DNA from: Paraspadella gotoi
Taxonomy: Eukaryota > Chaetognatha
Direction: 5' to 3'
Length of the DNA: 64,000 nucleotides
Assembly: GCA_051294375.1 (NCBI GenBank)
Contig: JBJCIZ010000042.1
Location: 1 to 64,000, forward strand
Below are positions 20,896 through 30,321 of this stretch, piece after piece; positions within the stretch are counted from its first letter, which is position 1, and every line of letters begins with the position of its first letter. The notes under the pieces were generated by a model. It had not been told where the DNA came from. It did not search any database and saw nothing but the letters and a program-made list of their open reading frames with translations. The position numbers and the translations under genes are program-made.

Positions 20896-21430
20896 AAGAA
20901 GCTGGACAGACACTGCAGAGCCGGAACTCGTTTTTAGACAAATCAGAAGAAGCAGTGACGGAGAAAAAGAGAGAGAGAGAGAGCGACATTTATTTAAAAT
21001 AAAGAGAGAGAGAGAGCGACATATAATTAAAACGTTTTTTGTTTTGTTAAATAAAAACATAAACAAATAAAAGATCTTGATCTTAGAAGCCATATATGAA
21101 ATTTCAACTCCCTATGATATCACACTTTCAGAAGCCATGATTGCAAAAAAGCGTGACCGAAAGCTAAACCGAATCAAAATCTAGCCAGGACGGGCTTTGC
21201 CCGCCTTGCTCGATAATAGAGGATATTGTTTGTTTTGATAAAATGTAAACAAAACATTTAATAACTGTCCTGACTCAATTTTAAGGACATCGATGATGAC
21301 AAGCTGAATATAAATTATAATTAATTATTAAAATTAATTAATTAATTAATCTATTAATTAATTAATTAATCTATTAATTAATTAAATTATCGTAGGCAGA
21401 TCCGACATTGTTTTGCTCAAACTTGTTTAA
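19286..21430 (-). mobile_element. Helentron-like repeat, remainder, with embedded (GA)n carrier units
   Basis: Resumes with TAATTAAT-rich sequence, then three more internal units (about 19,375-19,510, 19,550-19,680, 19,725-19,800), an 18-bp-type minisatellite remnant (19,806-19,850), GA microsatellites (19,890-19,972, 20,284-20,425, 20,846-20,895) with the GCGCGGAATAAA carrier unit, and ends at GGCAGATCCGACATTG and TGCTCAAACTTG (21,398-21,428), the family's 5' end read on the minus strand. The GA part mirrors 9.5-12.15 kb in reverse. Confidence 0.5.
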
Positions 21431-21637
21431 TTTAAATCGACTCAAAAAGAAAACTTTTACGCGTTTTTTTGCTAAATTCTTTTTTTTTCTCTCAAATTTT
21501 TTCGATTCAAATCGTTTTTTGCCAATACAACTCTTCAAAACAAATATTTTTTAAATTGAATATTTTTTAAAAGCGAATCATATCTTTCTTTTTCAAGGCA
21601 AATAATTTTTTCAAAGTGAATAATATTTTTTTTCTTA
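21431..21637. other. AT-rich leader before gag-like fragment
   Basis: T-rich and A-rich stretches; nothing recognised. Confidence 0.4.
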
Positions 21638-22198
21638 ATGCCGCGTTCTCATCACCCAAGCGTCACACGCCCTCCAACGCCCGCCGACGAAGAAGAAACG
21701 ACGATGCCGGTGACCACGCGCAACGCCTTCCAATCCGACAGCGCCGGCCGCGACGAAGCATTCCACGACGCAGCCGCCTCGACGTCCGCGACGCCTCTCG
21801 AATCACAAATTGAGAGACTTTTCCAAATGGTCTTCGAGATCAACAGCTAACTCGCCGCGGTCACGGAAAAGCCCAACCTCCCTTTAGCGGATGCAAGCAC
21901 CGCTTCAACGGAGTTGCCTCCATCGGTGGAAGACGGCGCCAGCGACGCCACCCCCACAGGCAACCCGACCCTCTCACGCCCAAGCTGACGACCTTCGACC
22001 CAGACCACATCGAGGAGTGGCTAGACCACGCCGCTGTGGAATTCGGCGCCAGTGGCGTCACCGAGCCAGCGGAGAAGAAGGCGCTCATCCTCAGCGCCAT
22101 CCCCATCTCCCGCCACCAGCTAATCCCACATGGTCTCCGCATTGACGAAGGCCCCGAAGCTTACAAAAATTTGATTCTCCACTTGCAGAAATTCTAGA
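21638..22198 (+). pseudogene. Gypsy-type gag (capsid N-terminal) fragment, broken
   Basis: First open frame 21,638-21,850 is a Pro/Thr/Ala-rich leader ending ERLFQMVFEINS and a stop. After a frame change the sequence at about 21,987-22,198 reads LTTFDPDHIEEWLDHAAVEF, then VTEPAEKKALILSAIP and ends in AYKNLILHLQKF and a stop. The layout F-x3-I-x2-W-x7-F, then a K-rich helix and AY-x2-L, is the usual pattern of arthropod Gypsy/Mag-type capsid domains. It is a different family from the element at 22.7 kb. Protease and pol are absent. Confidence 0.65.
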
Positions 22199-22620
22199 AG
22201 ATAAACAATAATAATACGGTGTCAAATTCCAGGCAGAGTGAATCAATACAATTTTGTTCCCAATTTATACAGTTCCATCGGATCGGAGGTAAGGGTAAAA
22301 ATTCCTCGGCGGAAGGAAGCCCATCTGGTCATTGGCTGGTGCCATTTGTCTCCTGGCCAATGAAAGGGTTCCATTCTACTTCCTTCGAATCTTTTACTCG
22401 CGTCGCCGATCCGGTTTCTTGAGTTTGATTCCTCTGCAATGGTTATAAGGCTCCGAGTAACCTTTCTGTGAGCAAAGTTATCATTTTTATTTACGTCTGG
22501 AATTAACAAAGTAACGAAGTAACAAACAAGTCCAAAAAAAAAACAAAGATTTTGTTGAAGGGAAAGACAATGCATCATCACATTATGCAGCAACAACTCA
22601 AGCCTGGTTTATTTTATAGG
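22199..22620 (+). repeat. LTR-like sequence after the gag fragment
   Basis: Contains CCAAT-type boxes (CATTGGCTGG, GGCCAATGAAAGG), a TATAAGG near 22,446, and a GTAAC-repeated stretch near 22,510-22,530. A gag end followed directly by promoter-like sequence suggests a deleted LTR element. No partner LTR is in view. Confidence 0.35.
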
Positions 22621-22706
22621 GGATCAATCCTTTTCACTGCTTGCCAAAGACCTTTTTTTTCCCAAAATCTGATAAGAAATATTATGTCAGAGATATAATA
22701 TTAATA
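22621..22706. other. Flank left of the intact LTR retrotransposon
   Basis: AT-rich; nothing recognised. Confidence 0.5.
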
Positions 22707-22711
22707 ATAAT

Positions 22712-23102
22712 ATTATAGGATATCTAACAATTCCAAAAGATGGAATAAAATGGAATCGCATGGAACCATTTGTTCACAGAGGAATGAAACCCGGAAACAG
22801 AGGAAAGGATTAAGGAAGAGGATTCCGGAAGAGGAAGAAGATTCTGGAATAACTTTGAATGGGATTTTGGAAGCCAAATCCAGAAAAGGAACAATAGTTT
22901 CCGGAAGAGGAAAAGAAGGTTCCAGAAGAGGAAGAGGAGGATTCCGGAAGAGGAATCTGGCTTCGTCTACTTGCCCATTATAAATAGCCTCTGTTTCTGC
23001 TTTGATTCACTGTCTGAAAATTGACACTGTCTTCTGTCTATTTTCCTGAGAATAAATTCCACTTTGGTTTCATGCTGAAATCCCTGTCTATTTACTTAAA
23101 TG
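22712..23102 (+). repeat. 5' LTR
   Basis: 391 bp. Contains purine-rich imperfect repeats (GGAAGAGGATTCC type), a TATA box TATAAAT at 22,979-22,985 and AATAAA at 23,051-23,056, the expected promoter and poly(A) signals. Ends are ATTATAGG...TTAAATG, not the usual TG...CA. Confidence 0.9.
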
Positions 23103-23120
23103 TGGTGACAGGAGTGGACT
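23103..23120 (+). promoter_or_regulatory. Primer-binding site
   Basis: Begins TGGTGACAGGAGTGG directly after the LTR. TGG pairs with the CCA end of a tRNA. The tRNA was not identified. Confidence 0.75.
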
Positions 23121-23188
23121 CGACATCCCACATCTCCAAAAAGAAGAGTCAAGCCTTATCCACTACGACCACGCCGCCCCTCAAGAAA

Positions 23189-26100
23189 ATGGACTCTCCG
23201 GCTCCAACCATTCCCCCGGCCAAAGCCTCATGGAGAAAAGGAGCTGCGGCGCCATCTGCAAGCGCCGCGACAAACGAAGACAGTAGCAGCCACCATGGGG
23301 ACCTCGAATATCACACCTTCGACCTCACGGGAGCTCTATTAGAGCAATGCCAATTGAGGACGCCACAAGCAGAAGCGACGCGCCAGATCTTGACGCTAAT
23401 AAACAATGCTAATCTGAAGAACGATCAGAATCATGCAAGAATGAACAAGAGGTTTGAAGAAACCGAGAACATGCTCGGTTCCAAAATGGACGACATCCAT
23501 GAGATGATGAAACTCATGATGGCCCGTGACAACAACCGTGACTTCAACACACGGCTGACACAATTGTCACAAACCACGCCGCCCCCATCCAACCTCTACC
23601 TCAGTCCAAGCACCCTCGCCGCCGCCGCCGCCGCCGCCACTGGACAACCTCGCGGGACCTTCACCGACCAAACCCTGGCCAAGGAGTACCGAACATCTCC
23701 TGAGAAAACACCGTCGGAAAGCGGAAGAAGTGATCCACCTTCTTACACGCCCGTTGAACAACCAATCAAGCTTGAAAAGAGGAGAAACGACGAATCTCCA
23801 GAAGACTTCCTTCGTAGCTTCTACGAAGCGTTTAAAGATTCCCCAGCGCCGGATAAAGTCGATCAGCAGCTACGCGCCCTCCTAGCCCGAGACAAAGTCG
23901 CAAACAGGTTTTTGGAACCAATAAACCAATCCATGTGGCTAGGATTACGCGCCCTATGTGAGGGCTCTTCAGTGAGCATCGCGGAAGCTCTCGCCGAAGC
24001 AAAGATCGAGGTCGACCCTCAGGTCCACGCTAAATATGGCCTCGCCCTGGTAAACGCCGCAAAGGAAAACTTTGAGGCAGTAAGAGAAAAGGACAGGGCC
24101 TCCATACCAGATTATGTGGCTCAAATGCTGGTAGAGGCCCTTGAGCCTTATGTGCCTGGTATAACATCAGAGACCCTCAAATGGACCCAAATGCTGGAAA
24201 GAGGAGAAACCAGAAGCCTCGGAAAAGCAATTGAATACAAATTGCGCGGCTACCTGAAGAGAACTGCCGATAATTCCATCAGAAAAGTCGTCAAAACCGT
24301 GTCTGACGACGATAAGGAAAAGCTCATTAATGCTCTCGTTCAGAAAGGACAAACAGACAAGGACCCCGGCAGCAGCGCTACGGCCTTCTACCAAGGAACG
24401 GTCCTACAGGAAATGAACAACATGAACGAGAAGATCAAGGAGCTGAAAAGAGACTTGGACAACGCACGGCGCCCATATAAACCGGAGCGCCGCTATGAAC
24501 AACAACGCCGCAGCCCAAATCGTAATTTTGAAAAGAAATATGAGAAAAACCGTGACTGGAAAAGCAAGAGGAAGCCAAGCTGGCGCGACGAAAAGAAAGA
24601 ATGGAAACCCTCACACTTTGGAAGAAGGCGTGACATTGTAAACGTAACCAATGAACTTGATATCGACTCTGCTGATGACTATGATGCAAAAAAATATGAA
24701 TTTCATTATCCCCGCGTAATGCATAAAAATAAAGAAAGCGAGACAGCGGAACAAAAACAAAAAGACACTTCAGCTAAAAAGAACTTAAAAAGTGCAAAAA
24801 ACAAATTAGACCAACAACTCAAGGAAACTTACCAAAACCTTGGGAAGAAAATAAATAACAAAAACACGAAAGAGGTGAAACAAGAAAACAGGGACAAAAT
24901 CAAGGATATAGCTTACATAGCCAATAAGCTAAGAGGCAAATCCACCGCATCCCGAATGTATAAGCTTTTAAAACCCCTCGACGCGGAAGAAAGAGCCCTC
25001 GCCAACAAACATCTCCACAAAATGGGATGGACAGACTGGACGAAAACTGACCAGGCTGGAAAAAGAGCCATCATCACAAGATCAAAGGCTTGTGAAAAAC
25101 TGGTTAGAAAAGCTACCCGATTGGAGCTTATCGAAAGCAGCAACAACCCAGGCCAGGAAATCCAACCCCAGCAACAAGAGGAAGAACCAACAAAAGCTCA
25201 AATCAGGCAGAGGGCCAGGGCAAATCCAACCAAACGAGAAGGGAAACCATCCCTCAGGAAGCTTCGGCCAGCGGGATATAAAAATAACCCGACTTACGAA
25301 ATCGTCTCCGGAGAACAAACAGGCGAATCACTCCACCAGGCGACCATCAGGCGGGTAGAACTAGAATGTCATCAGCCAGAGCACTTCCTACACCCACAAC
25401 CGACGCCTGACACAACCAAAGATGAGAGGGACCTACCAAACCTACCTGAAAGTATGACAAACGACATCAAAGGAGACCAAGGACCCGAACCCAGAGATGA
25501 CACTACCAAAACGTGTCACACGGGAAAGAACAGCTACATACCAGCTGTCATCGCGGGAGCACCGGCTAGCTGCCTGTACGACACAGGAGCATCCGTCAAC
25601 ACAGTCCCACGAAAATTCATTGAAAGGTGGGCTTTATCCAAACAAGTCTACCATGGAACTCCACTAAGATTGTCAACGGCCACAGGAACTATAACCCTCA
25701 CCGAAAGAATAAATCTCAGGATCATGTTCCAGAAGTGGGTCTTAAGGACGGTCTTCTATGTCTCCGCAGACGAGAATGACCAAGAAGACATCATTGGAAC
25801 AGCAATCACGAACCCTGGACCCCCTGACCAATTATGGGTAGTTCAACCATCCGTTAAGAGACAAGACTTACAAATCGCGTCTATGGGAAGCAAACCCATA
25901 ACCCATCTTTTTCGTGATAAATACGAAGCCTTGAAAGCTGCCAGATGGTTGGCCCGGGAAAATGTGGATGAGCACACAAAGGTCCCGGTTCATGCTGAAC
26001 ACGACGCGGAAGGAAGGACCAAGCTAACGTCCACCAGACCCTACTGGAAGACCCTCGCAGGAACGCGATGGATAATCGAATCCTCAGACGGAGAGAAAAT

Positions 26101-26866
26101 ACACGTTACTGATGGAGACCAGCTAAGGGAAGGTGTTGAATTTGATACAAACCCGGGACCCTGGGGAACAGCAAGGCCTCTAATTACAAATGAGGCAAGA
26201 AGCGAATTAGGCCTGGAAACCGGCTCCACAGCGGAACCCGTACAGGCGGACCTCACTGGAGAAAAACCAGTTCTTAGAAAAGTGAGAAAAGACAACATCC
26301 CGGCCACCACAATCGTGCACCACAAACCTACAGAAGCAGAAAAAAGGGCAGTTGAGGAGGCCCGACAAAAAAGGCAACAAAAACACGACGCCCGCGGAAA
26401 AGAAGCCTTCTTAAAACCGTTCAAGGACGTTGACCCATCGCTCCAAGATAAAGCACACTTAGTGTGGGAAATCGTATGGGAATATCGCGACGTTTTTGGA
26501 GAATCGATAAATGACTGTAAGGAGGGTTTCCTCAATTATAAAGTAGACCTTGGATACTCTACCGACGATTTGCCCAAACCAAGATTTGCAAACCAGGGCC
26601 CAGTAAAGAAGGCTGCACTAAAAAGATACCTCGAAGTATACGAAAAGGCGGGCATCGTATCTAGCACAAGGAACGAAGCTTACTCCAATGCTTTCCTGAT
26701 AAAAAAACCCGGCCACATAGCTGAAGGGCAGGACGAAATGAATGATGAAACTTTCGCAAAGCAATGGCGACTCATTTGCGACCTCTCCGCCGTCAATAAC
26801 AACATCGACATATGCAACAGAACCGCAAACAATCGCCTCAATCCTGGAGCAATACAAACCTCATGA
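23189..26866 (+). CDS. Gag, aspartic protease and N-terminal reverse transcriptase
   Basis: The Met at 23,189 is preferred because the in-frame upstream Met at 23,021 lies inside the LTR. Residues 1-250: Pro/Ala-rich leader with an Ala run. About 190-400: capsid-like helical region (ESPEDFLRSFYEAFKDSP, then DYVAQMLVEALEPY and GITSETLKW). About 410-560: short coiled coil (MNEKIKELKRDLDNARR) and a strongly basic stretch; no CCHC zinc knuckle is present, so basic residues probably bind the RNA. Residues 798-802: DTGAS, the retropepsin active site, with IIGTAI further on. The final 150 residues enter reverse transcriptase (KAGIVSSTRNEAYSNAFLI, then RLICDLSAVNN), after which the frame ends in a stop. 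The RT continues in the +1 frame from about 26,800, so this looks like an indel inside RT and not a programmed gag-pol shift. Confidence 0.88.
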   Translation: MDSPAPTIPPAKASWRKGAAAPSASAATNEDSSSHHGDLEYHTFDLTGALLEQCQLRTPQAEATRQILTLINNANLKNDQNHARMNKRFEETENMLGSKMDDIHEMMKLMMARDNNRDFNTRLTQLSQTTPPPSNLYLSPSTLAAAAAAATGQPRGTFTDQTLAKEYRTSPEKTPSESGRSDPPSYTPVEQPIKLEKRRNDESPEDFLRSFYEAFKDSPAPDKVDQQLRALLARDKVANRFLEPINQSMWLGLRALCEGSSVSIAEALAEAKIEVDPQVHAKYGLALVNAAKENFEAVREKDRASIPDYVAQMLVEALEPYVPGITSETLKWTQMLERGETRSLGKAIEYKLRGYLKRTADNSIRKVVKTVSDDDKEKLINALVQKGQTDKDPGSSATAFYQGTVLQEMNNMNEKIKELKRDLDNARRPYKPERRYEQQRRSPNRNFEKKYEKNRDWKSKRKPSWRDEKKEWKPSHFGRRRDIVNVTNELDIDSADDYDAKKYEFHYPRVMHKNKESETAEQKQKDTSAKKNLKSAKNKLDQQLKETYQNLGKKINNKNTKEVKQENRDKIKDIAYIANKLRGKSTASRMYKLLKPLDAEERALANKHLHKMGWTDWTKTDQAGKRAIITRSKACEKLVRKATRLELIESSNNPGQEIQPQQQEEEPTKAQIRQRARANPTKREGKPSLRKLRPAGYKNNPTYEIVSGEQTGESLHQATIRRVELECHQPEHFLHPQPTPDTTKDERDLPNLPESMTNDIKGDQGPEPRDDTTKTCHTGKNSYIPAVIAGAPASCLYDTGASVNTVPRKFIERWALSKQVYHGTPLRLSTATGTITLTERINLRIMFQKWVLRTVFYVSADENDQEDIIGTAITNPGPPDQLWVVQPSVKRQDLQIASMGSKPITHLFRDKYEALKAARWLARENVDEHTKVPVHAEHDAEGRTKLTSTRPYWKTLAGTRWIIESSDGEKIHVTDGDQLREGVEFDTNPGPWGTARPLITNEARSELGLETGSTAEPVQADLTGEKPVLRKVRKDNIPATTIVHHKPTEAEKRAVEEARQKRQQKHDARGKEAFLKPFKDVDPSLQDKAHLVWEIVWEYRDVFGESINDCKEGFLNYKVDLGYSTDDLPKPRFANQGPVKKAALKRYLEVYEKAGIVSSTRNEAYSNAFLIKKPGHIAEGQDEMNDETFAKQWRLICDLSAVNNNIDICNRTANNRLNPGAIQTS

Positions 26867-28736
26867 GTTACAATGCTCCGTCGACATCCTCGCCTGCTTC
26901 CACCAGGTCAACCTGACTGAGCGCTGCAAACCTGTCACGACGTTTGCGGGCGCAGGTCACAACTGGTGGATGAATAAACTGCCGATGGGAGGAGTAAATA
27001 GCGTAAATGTGCTCCAAGCAATACTGGATGAAATCTTCCACGATCTGGGAACGGACATTAAAAGCTTCCTGGTCTACGTCGACGATCTCATCCTCACAGC
27101 AAAATCACCAGAGGACATGGCTCAAAGGCTCCACGACCTGCTACAGAGATGCCGAGACGAAAACGTCGTGCTCAAATGGACCAAAAGCGTCCTCCTCAGG
27201 AAGGAAGATATAAAAATCTTGGGATTCAGCATCTCCAAGAGCAGACTCCTTCCGCAGAAAGAAAAGCTTCAAGCGGTTGAGCTCAAACTCAAGAAACTGA
27301 AAACACAAAAGGAGTTAAGAGCCATGCTAGCCTCACTGAATTATTATCGTTGCTTCACTCATCGATTCTCGTACATCGCCCAACCCCTCCACGCCCTGAC
27401 CCTGCTTGACAAGAAGGAGTTTAAACTCTCTGAAAAACATATCGAGATGCTCCAAACCCTCGTCGATGAAATCAAAGCGTGCCCAGGACTTAACTTCCTG
27501 AACGATGCAAGGATCAGAAACGGATCTTATAGGATATACGCGGACGCCAGTACAAGCGCAATGGGAGGCCTGATCACGGCCACAGCCGATGGTGTCGAGT
27601 ACCCGCTATCGTTTCACTCTAAATCGTTTCCTGAAGAATACAGAATCAAACATATCAACATCCTGGAAACACTGGCTTTTAATATGATGGTCCAAAAATT
27701 CAAGGGCTACACGTGCGGCAGAAGGGTGACATTAGTCACAGACTCCCAATATTTCAAAAGGGTAATGGATCTCCAGCACGACAGGCAGCAAATGCTGCCC
27801 ACCAATGTATTAAGGTGGATCACCGAGATCCGACAGGAATGCCAACCAAGAGAAGTCATCTTAGTAAAGAGTGAGGATAACCCTGCTGACTTCTTAACAC
27901 GCTTCACGGAACAGGGACAAGTCACTCCCCTAGACACCCCTTTCTTCCCAGCTGGTTTTGACGTTGATGGCAAATACGAACCAGGCTTTGCCGAAAACCC
28001 AATTCAAGATCATGAAACGCCAGACCACCTGGACCTAGTGACTGGACACGCCCCTACCCTCGCACTCATAGCACAAACACTGGGAGAGGAAGTTAAATCC
28101 TTCAGAACAAAATTTTTTGAATTTGTAAGACAAAAATTCACATCAACCAAGAACAATATCGAAAAATTATATGGAAGGCCAAAAACAAAAGACGATGATA
28201 CCTTCATCAGAACAATCTCCACAAAAGATTGGAGCTTAGGGCACCCTGAATTAGAAATGTTGAGCGAAATGACGGGTATCACGATCATAATGATGGAGGA
28301 AGACTCGGCACGTGAAGCAGGCTGCAAATTCGAAAGAATATATGGCCTGACCGACCACTGCAGGAAATTAAAAATCTTTCGCACAATCACTGGCCAGGTG
28401 AGCCTCGTCAGCGACCTAAAGCCTGAACTCCCTCTTCGCCCATCAACCCAAGGCCCAATCCAAACCATCAGCTTAGCAAACCTCAAACAGCCAGAGCGCA
28501 GAGGAAGGCCCCGGAAACAAAACATCACCAGTCTCCACTGGGAGGCCCTGCCAAAAGACCTGATCCACATACAGGCCCCTGACGTGCCACATAAGCCACC
28601 ACCTGAAAATAACCTAACCGACCCAACTCCAGTGGAAGCCATCCAATCAAATTGGCCCGGAGCGGACAAAGAAGTAATGATTGACAGCACCCTCGAAGCA
28701 GATGTCGACGCCACAGAATCGGAAGTGGCAGAATAA
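26742..28736 (+). CDS. Pol, second segment: reverse transcriptase core, RNase H, OTU-like domain
   Basis: An open frame overlapping the preceding one by 125 bases in the +1 frame. The RT signature resumes with TIASILEQYKPHELQ and SVDILACFHQV, then KLPMGGVNSV and the catalytic YVDD at 27,075-27,086. RNase H starts near 27,535 (IYADASTSAMGG), with ETLAF and LVTDSQY further on, ending with PADFLTR. From about 28,010 to 28,440 an extra domain resembles an OTU deubiquitinase (see separate entry), then a Pro-rich linker. It ends at TAA 28,734-28,736 and the integrase frame continues in the same phase with the very next codon. So pol is one reading frame interrupted by a single stop, either a recent nonsense mutation, a readthrough site or an assembly error. 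Confidence 0.88.
   Translation: MMKLSQSNGDSFATSPPSITTSTYATEPQTIASILEQYKPHELQCSVDILACFHQVNLTERCKPVTTFAGAGHNWWMNKLPMGGVNSVNVLQAILDEIFHDLGTDIKSFLVYVDDLILTAKSPEDMAQRLHDLLQRCRDENVVLKWTKSVLLRKEDIKILGFSISKSRLLPQKEKLQAVELKLKKLKTQKELRAMLASLNYYRCFTHRFSYIAQPLHALTLLDKKEFKLSEKHIEMLQTLVDEIKACPGLNFLNDARIRNGSYRIYADASTSAMGGLITATADGVEYPLSFHSKSFPEEYRIKHINILETLAFNMMVQKFKGYTCGRRVTLVTDSQYFKRVMDLQHDRQQMLPTNVLRWITEIRQECQPREVILVKSEDNPADFLTRFTEQGQVTPLDTPFFPAGFDVDGKYEPGFAENPIQDHETPDHLDLVTGHAPTLALIAQTLGEEVKSFRTKFFEFVRQKFTSTKNNIEKLYGRPKTKDDDTFIRTISTKDWSLGHPELEMLSEMTGITIIMMEEDSAREAGCKFERIYGLTDHCRKLKIFRTITGQVSLVSDLKPELPLRPSTQGPIQTISLANLKQPERRGRPRKQNITSLHWEALPKDLIHIQAPDVPHKPPPENNLTDPTPVEAIQSNWPGADKEVMIDSTLEADVDATESEVAE
28010..28440 (+). 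other. OTU-like domain between RNase H and integrase, catalytic residues apparently lost
   Basis: The segment reads GHAPTLALIAQTLGEEVKSF, then a helix with FRTKFFEFV, then KDWSLGHPELEMLSEMTGIT followed by IIMMEED, and a beta-hairpin KLKIFRTITGQVSLVSD. This follows the OTU layout: G-x-C-[FL]-x3-A at the nucleophile, W-x-G-x2-E-L-x-x-L-S, and a final strand carrying His. Here Ala occupies the place expected for the catalytic Cys and Gln-Val the place of His-Tyr. OTU proteases have been reported in some retroelements; a dead version would be a structural relic. The assignment is by pattern only. Confidence 0.5.
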
Positions 28737-30062
28737 ATGGCTCACCCCCTCACAAGGGAAACCAAACTAATGCCCTTAGCAACGCGCGTGAAGGAATGGC
28801 AACAAGGAGATGAGCTGTTCAAGTCTGTCATAAATGCTCTTCAGCAAAACGACCGAGAAAATGCAGAAAGAATATTGAACGAGAAGATGCAAAAAAGGCA
28901 AACATTAACCGAGAGATACCTTGCTAATATCCTCGCCGACCTGGAAGTGGCTGAAAACGGGATCCTCGTACTAAAAGGATACAAAGCTGAAAACCCGACG
29001 ACAAAATTCGTTGTCCCACCCGGAAAAATAGAGGAGATAGTAAAACAAATTCATCAGCATTACGGGCACCCGGGACGTGATCGAACGGCATTCATAACAG
29101 CTCAGTATGTCACATCACCCGGATTATCAGCCGCTGCAGCAAGATGTGTAAGGAATTGCAATAACTGTGCTAAAGCCACAGATGGACAAAAGAACAATGA
29201 AACGCCTTCTGCCCCCAACCTCGCCATCACCCCCTGGGAATCATTAAGCATCGACGTAATGCACCTCCCTCCAGTCGCTGGCTTCAATTACATCCTCGTC
29301 GCCTCTGATAATGCATCCGCATACACATGGGCAATCCCATTACGACGAGCCGATGCAGAAACAATAGTAAAGGCCTTAGACGAAAGAATTTTTCTCCAAC
29401 ACGGTTCCTACATGGAACTAAACTTCGATGGCGCAACTCAACTCAACGGCAAGGTCATGAATTCTATACTGAACTTACTGGACACCGTTGGGAGGAAAAT
29501 ACTAGTCGGCAGAAAAGACAGTAATAGGGCTGAAAGAGATATCGGTAGGATACGCCAGGCTCTTCGCAAAGCAGTAGAGGATCAACCAAGGAAATGGTTG
29601 GAACAACTCCCTCATTTAATGTTACTATTAAATGCGACACCAATCATCGGATGGAAGACAGACATGTCGCCTCACGAGATACAATTTGGCCACAGACCGA
29701 GAATTGTTGAGGCCGCCGATGATTTTACAAAAAGAAATCTAGTCGACTTCATCCGGAAAAGGGCAGACAGACAAGAACAAGCCCGAACGAGATTAGCGGA
29801 CCAGAGAACAAAGCTATATAAACAATCATCGAGAAGAAACCCGTACAAAAGAACAGCAAACATCAAGGTCGGAGACCTGGTCCTCACTCGACGCGACCTC
29901 ATTATGACTGGAACCTCAACAACAGAAAATAAAGTCAAACGGATTTACTCTGGTCCACACAAGGTGATACAACGAGATGGAAACCACTACGTCGTATCAA
30001 TCGCCGGTCAGAATTTGAAATATCACAGGAGACGGCTAAAGCTACACTCCACTGCTGAATGA
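28737..30062 (+). CDS. Integrase
   Basis: 441 residues from the Met after the TAA at 28,736. A zinc-binding HHCC module runs from QIHQHYGHPGRDR (near 29,050) to CVRNCNNC (near 29,150). The catalytic triad is Asp at 29,253 (SIDVM), Asp at 29,427 (NFDGA) and Glu at 29,532 (AERDIGR), the last two about 35 residues apart as in DDE integrases. The C-terminal region is basic, with KVGDLVL and GPHKVIQ (GPY/F-like), ending YHRRRLK. No chromodomain. It catalyses insertion of element cDNA. About 80 residues at the start precede the zinc module and belong to the upstream pol polyprotein, which supports a single ancestral reading frame across the stop. Confidence 0.9.
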   Translation: MAHPLTRETKLMPLATRVKEWQQGDELFKSVINALQQNDRENAERILNEKMQKRQTLTERYLANILADLEVAENGILVLKGYKAENPTTKFVVPPGKIEEIVKQIHQHYGHPGRDRTAFITAQYVTSPGLSAAAARCVRNCNNCAKATDGQKNNETPSAPNLAITPWESLSIDVMHLPPVAGFNYILVASDNASAYTWAIPLRRADAETIVKALDERIFLQHGSYMELNFDGATQLNGKVMNSILNLLDTVGRKILVGRKDSNRAERDIGRIRQALRKAVEDQPRKWLEQLPHLMLLLNATPIIGWKTDMSPHEIQFGHRPRIVEAADDFTKRNLVDFIRKRADRQEQARTRLADQRTKLYKQSSRRNPYKRTANIKVGDLVLTRRDLIMTGTSTTENKVKRIYSGPHKVIQRDGNHYVVSIAGQNLKYHRRRLKLHSTAE

Positions 30063-30321
30063 ATCCAATCAGATCAAAGAATAAGCAGACATAGAAAAGA
30101 AAAAAAAAGAAACGACGCTCAACGAGGCGACAACAACAACAAGGACTCTGCTTGGAACTCACCCAAAAAGTTTTTTTTAAAACTACTCGAAAAAGATCGC
30201 ACTCTTTCAAAAACTCAGCCAAAACAGTTTTTTTCAAAACTAGGAAAAAGAATCTACATCCCTTACCAAGCTCCGACTACCGACTGACCGCGTACGTCGT
30301 CGTCAGAGGAGGGGGGGACGC
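30063..30321 (+). other. Post-integrase leader and polypurine tract
   Basis: 259 bases without a gene. The polypurine tract AGAGGAGGGGGGGA lies at 30,305-30,318, three bases before the LTR; it primes plus-strand DNA synthesis. An envelope gene occupies this place in the decayed relative at 1-3.5 kb. Confidence 0.75.

Noticed and set aside
22750-22983. 77-codon frame inside the 5' LTR, repeated at 30,361-30,594 in the 3' LTR
   Set aside because: Purine-rich LTR sequence; stays open because of composition, with the promoter TATA box inside it.
25082-25358. Short plus and minus frames inside gag
   Set aside because: Shadows of the gag frame without start context or domains.
26742-26866. Programmed frameshift between gag and pol
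   Set aside because: The overlap lies well inside reverse transcriptase, after the protease, so it does not fit a gag-pol shift; an indel is simpler.
28010-28714. 234-codon minus-strand frame
   Set aside because: Antisense shadow of the OTU-like and linker region of pol.
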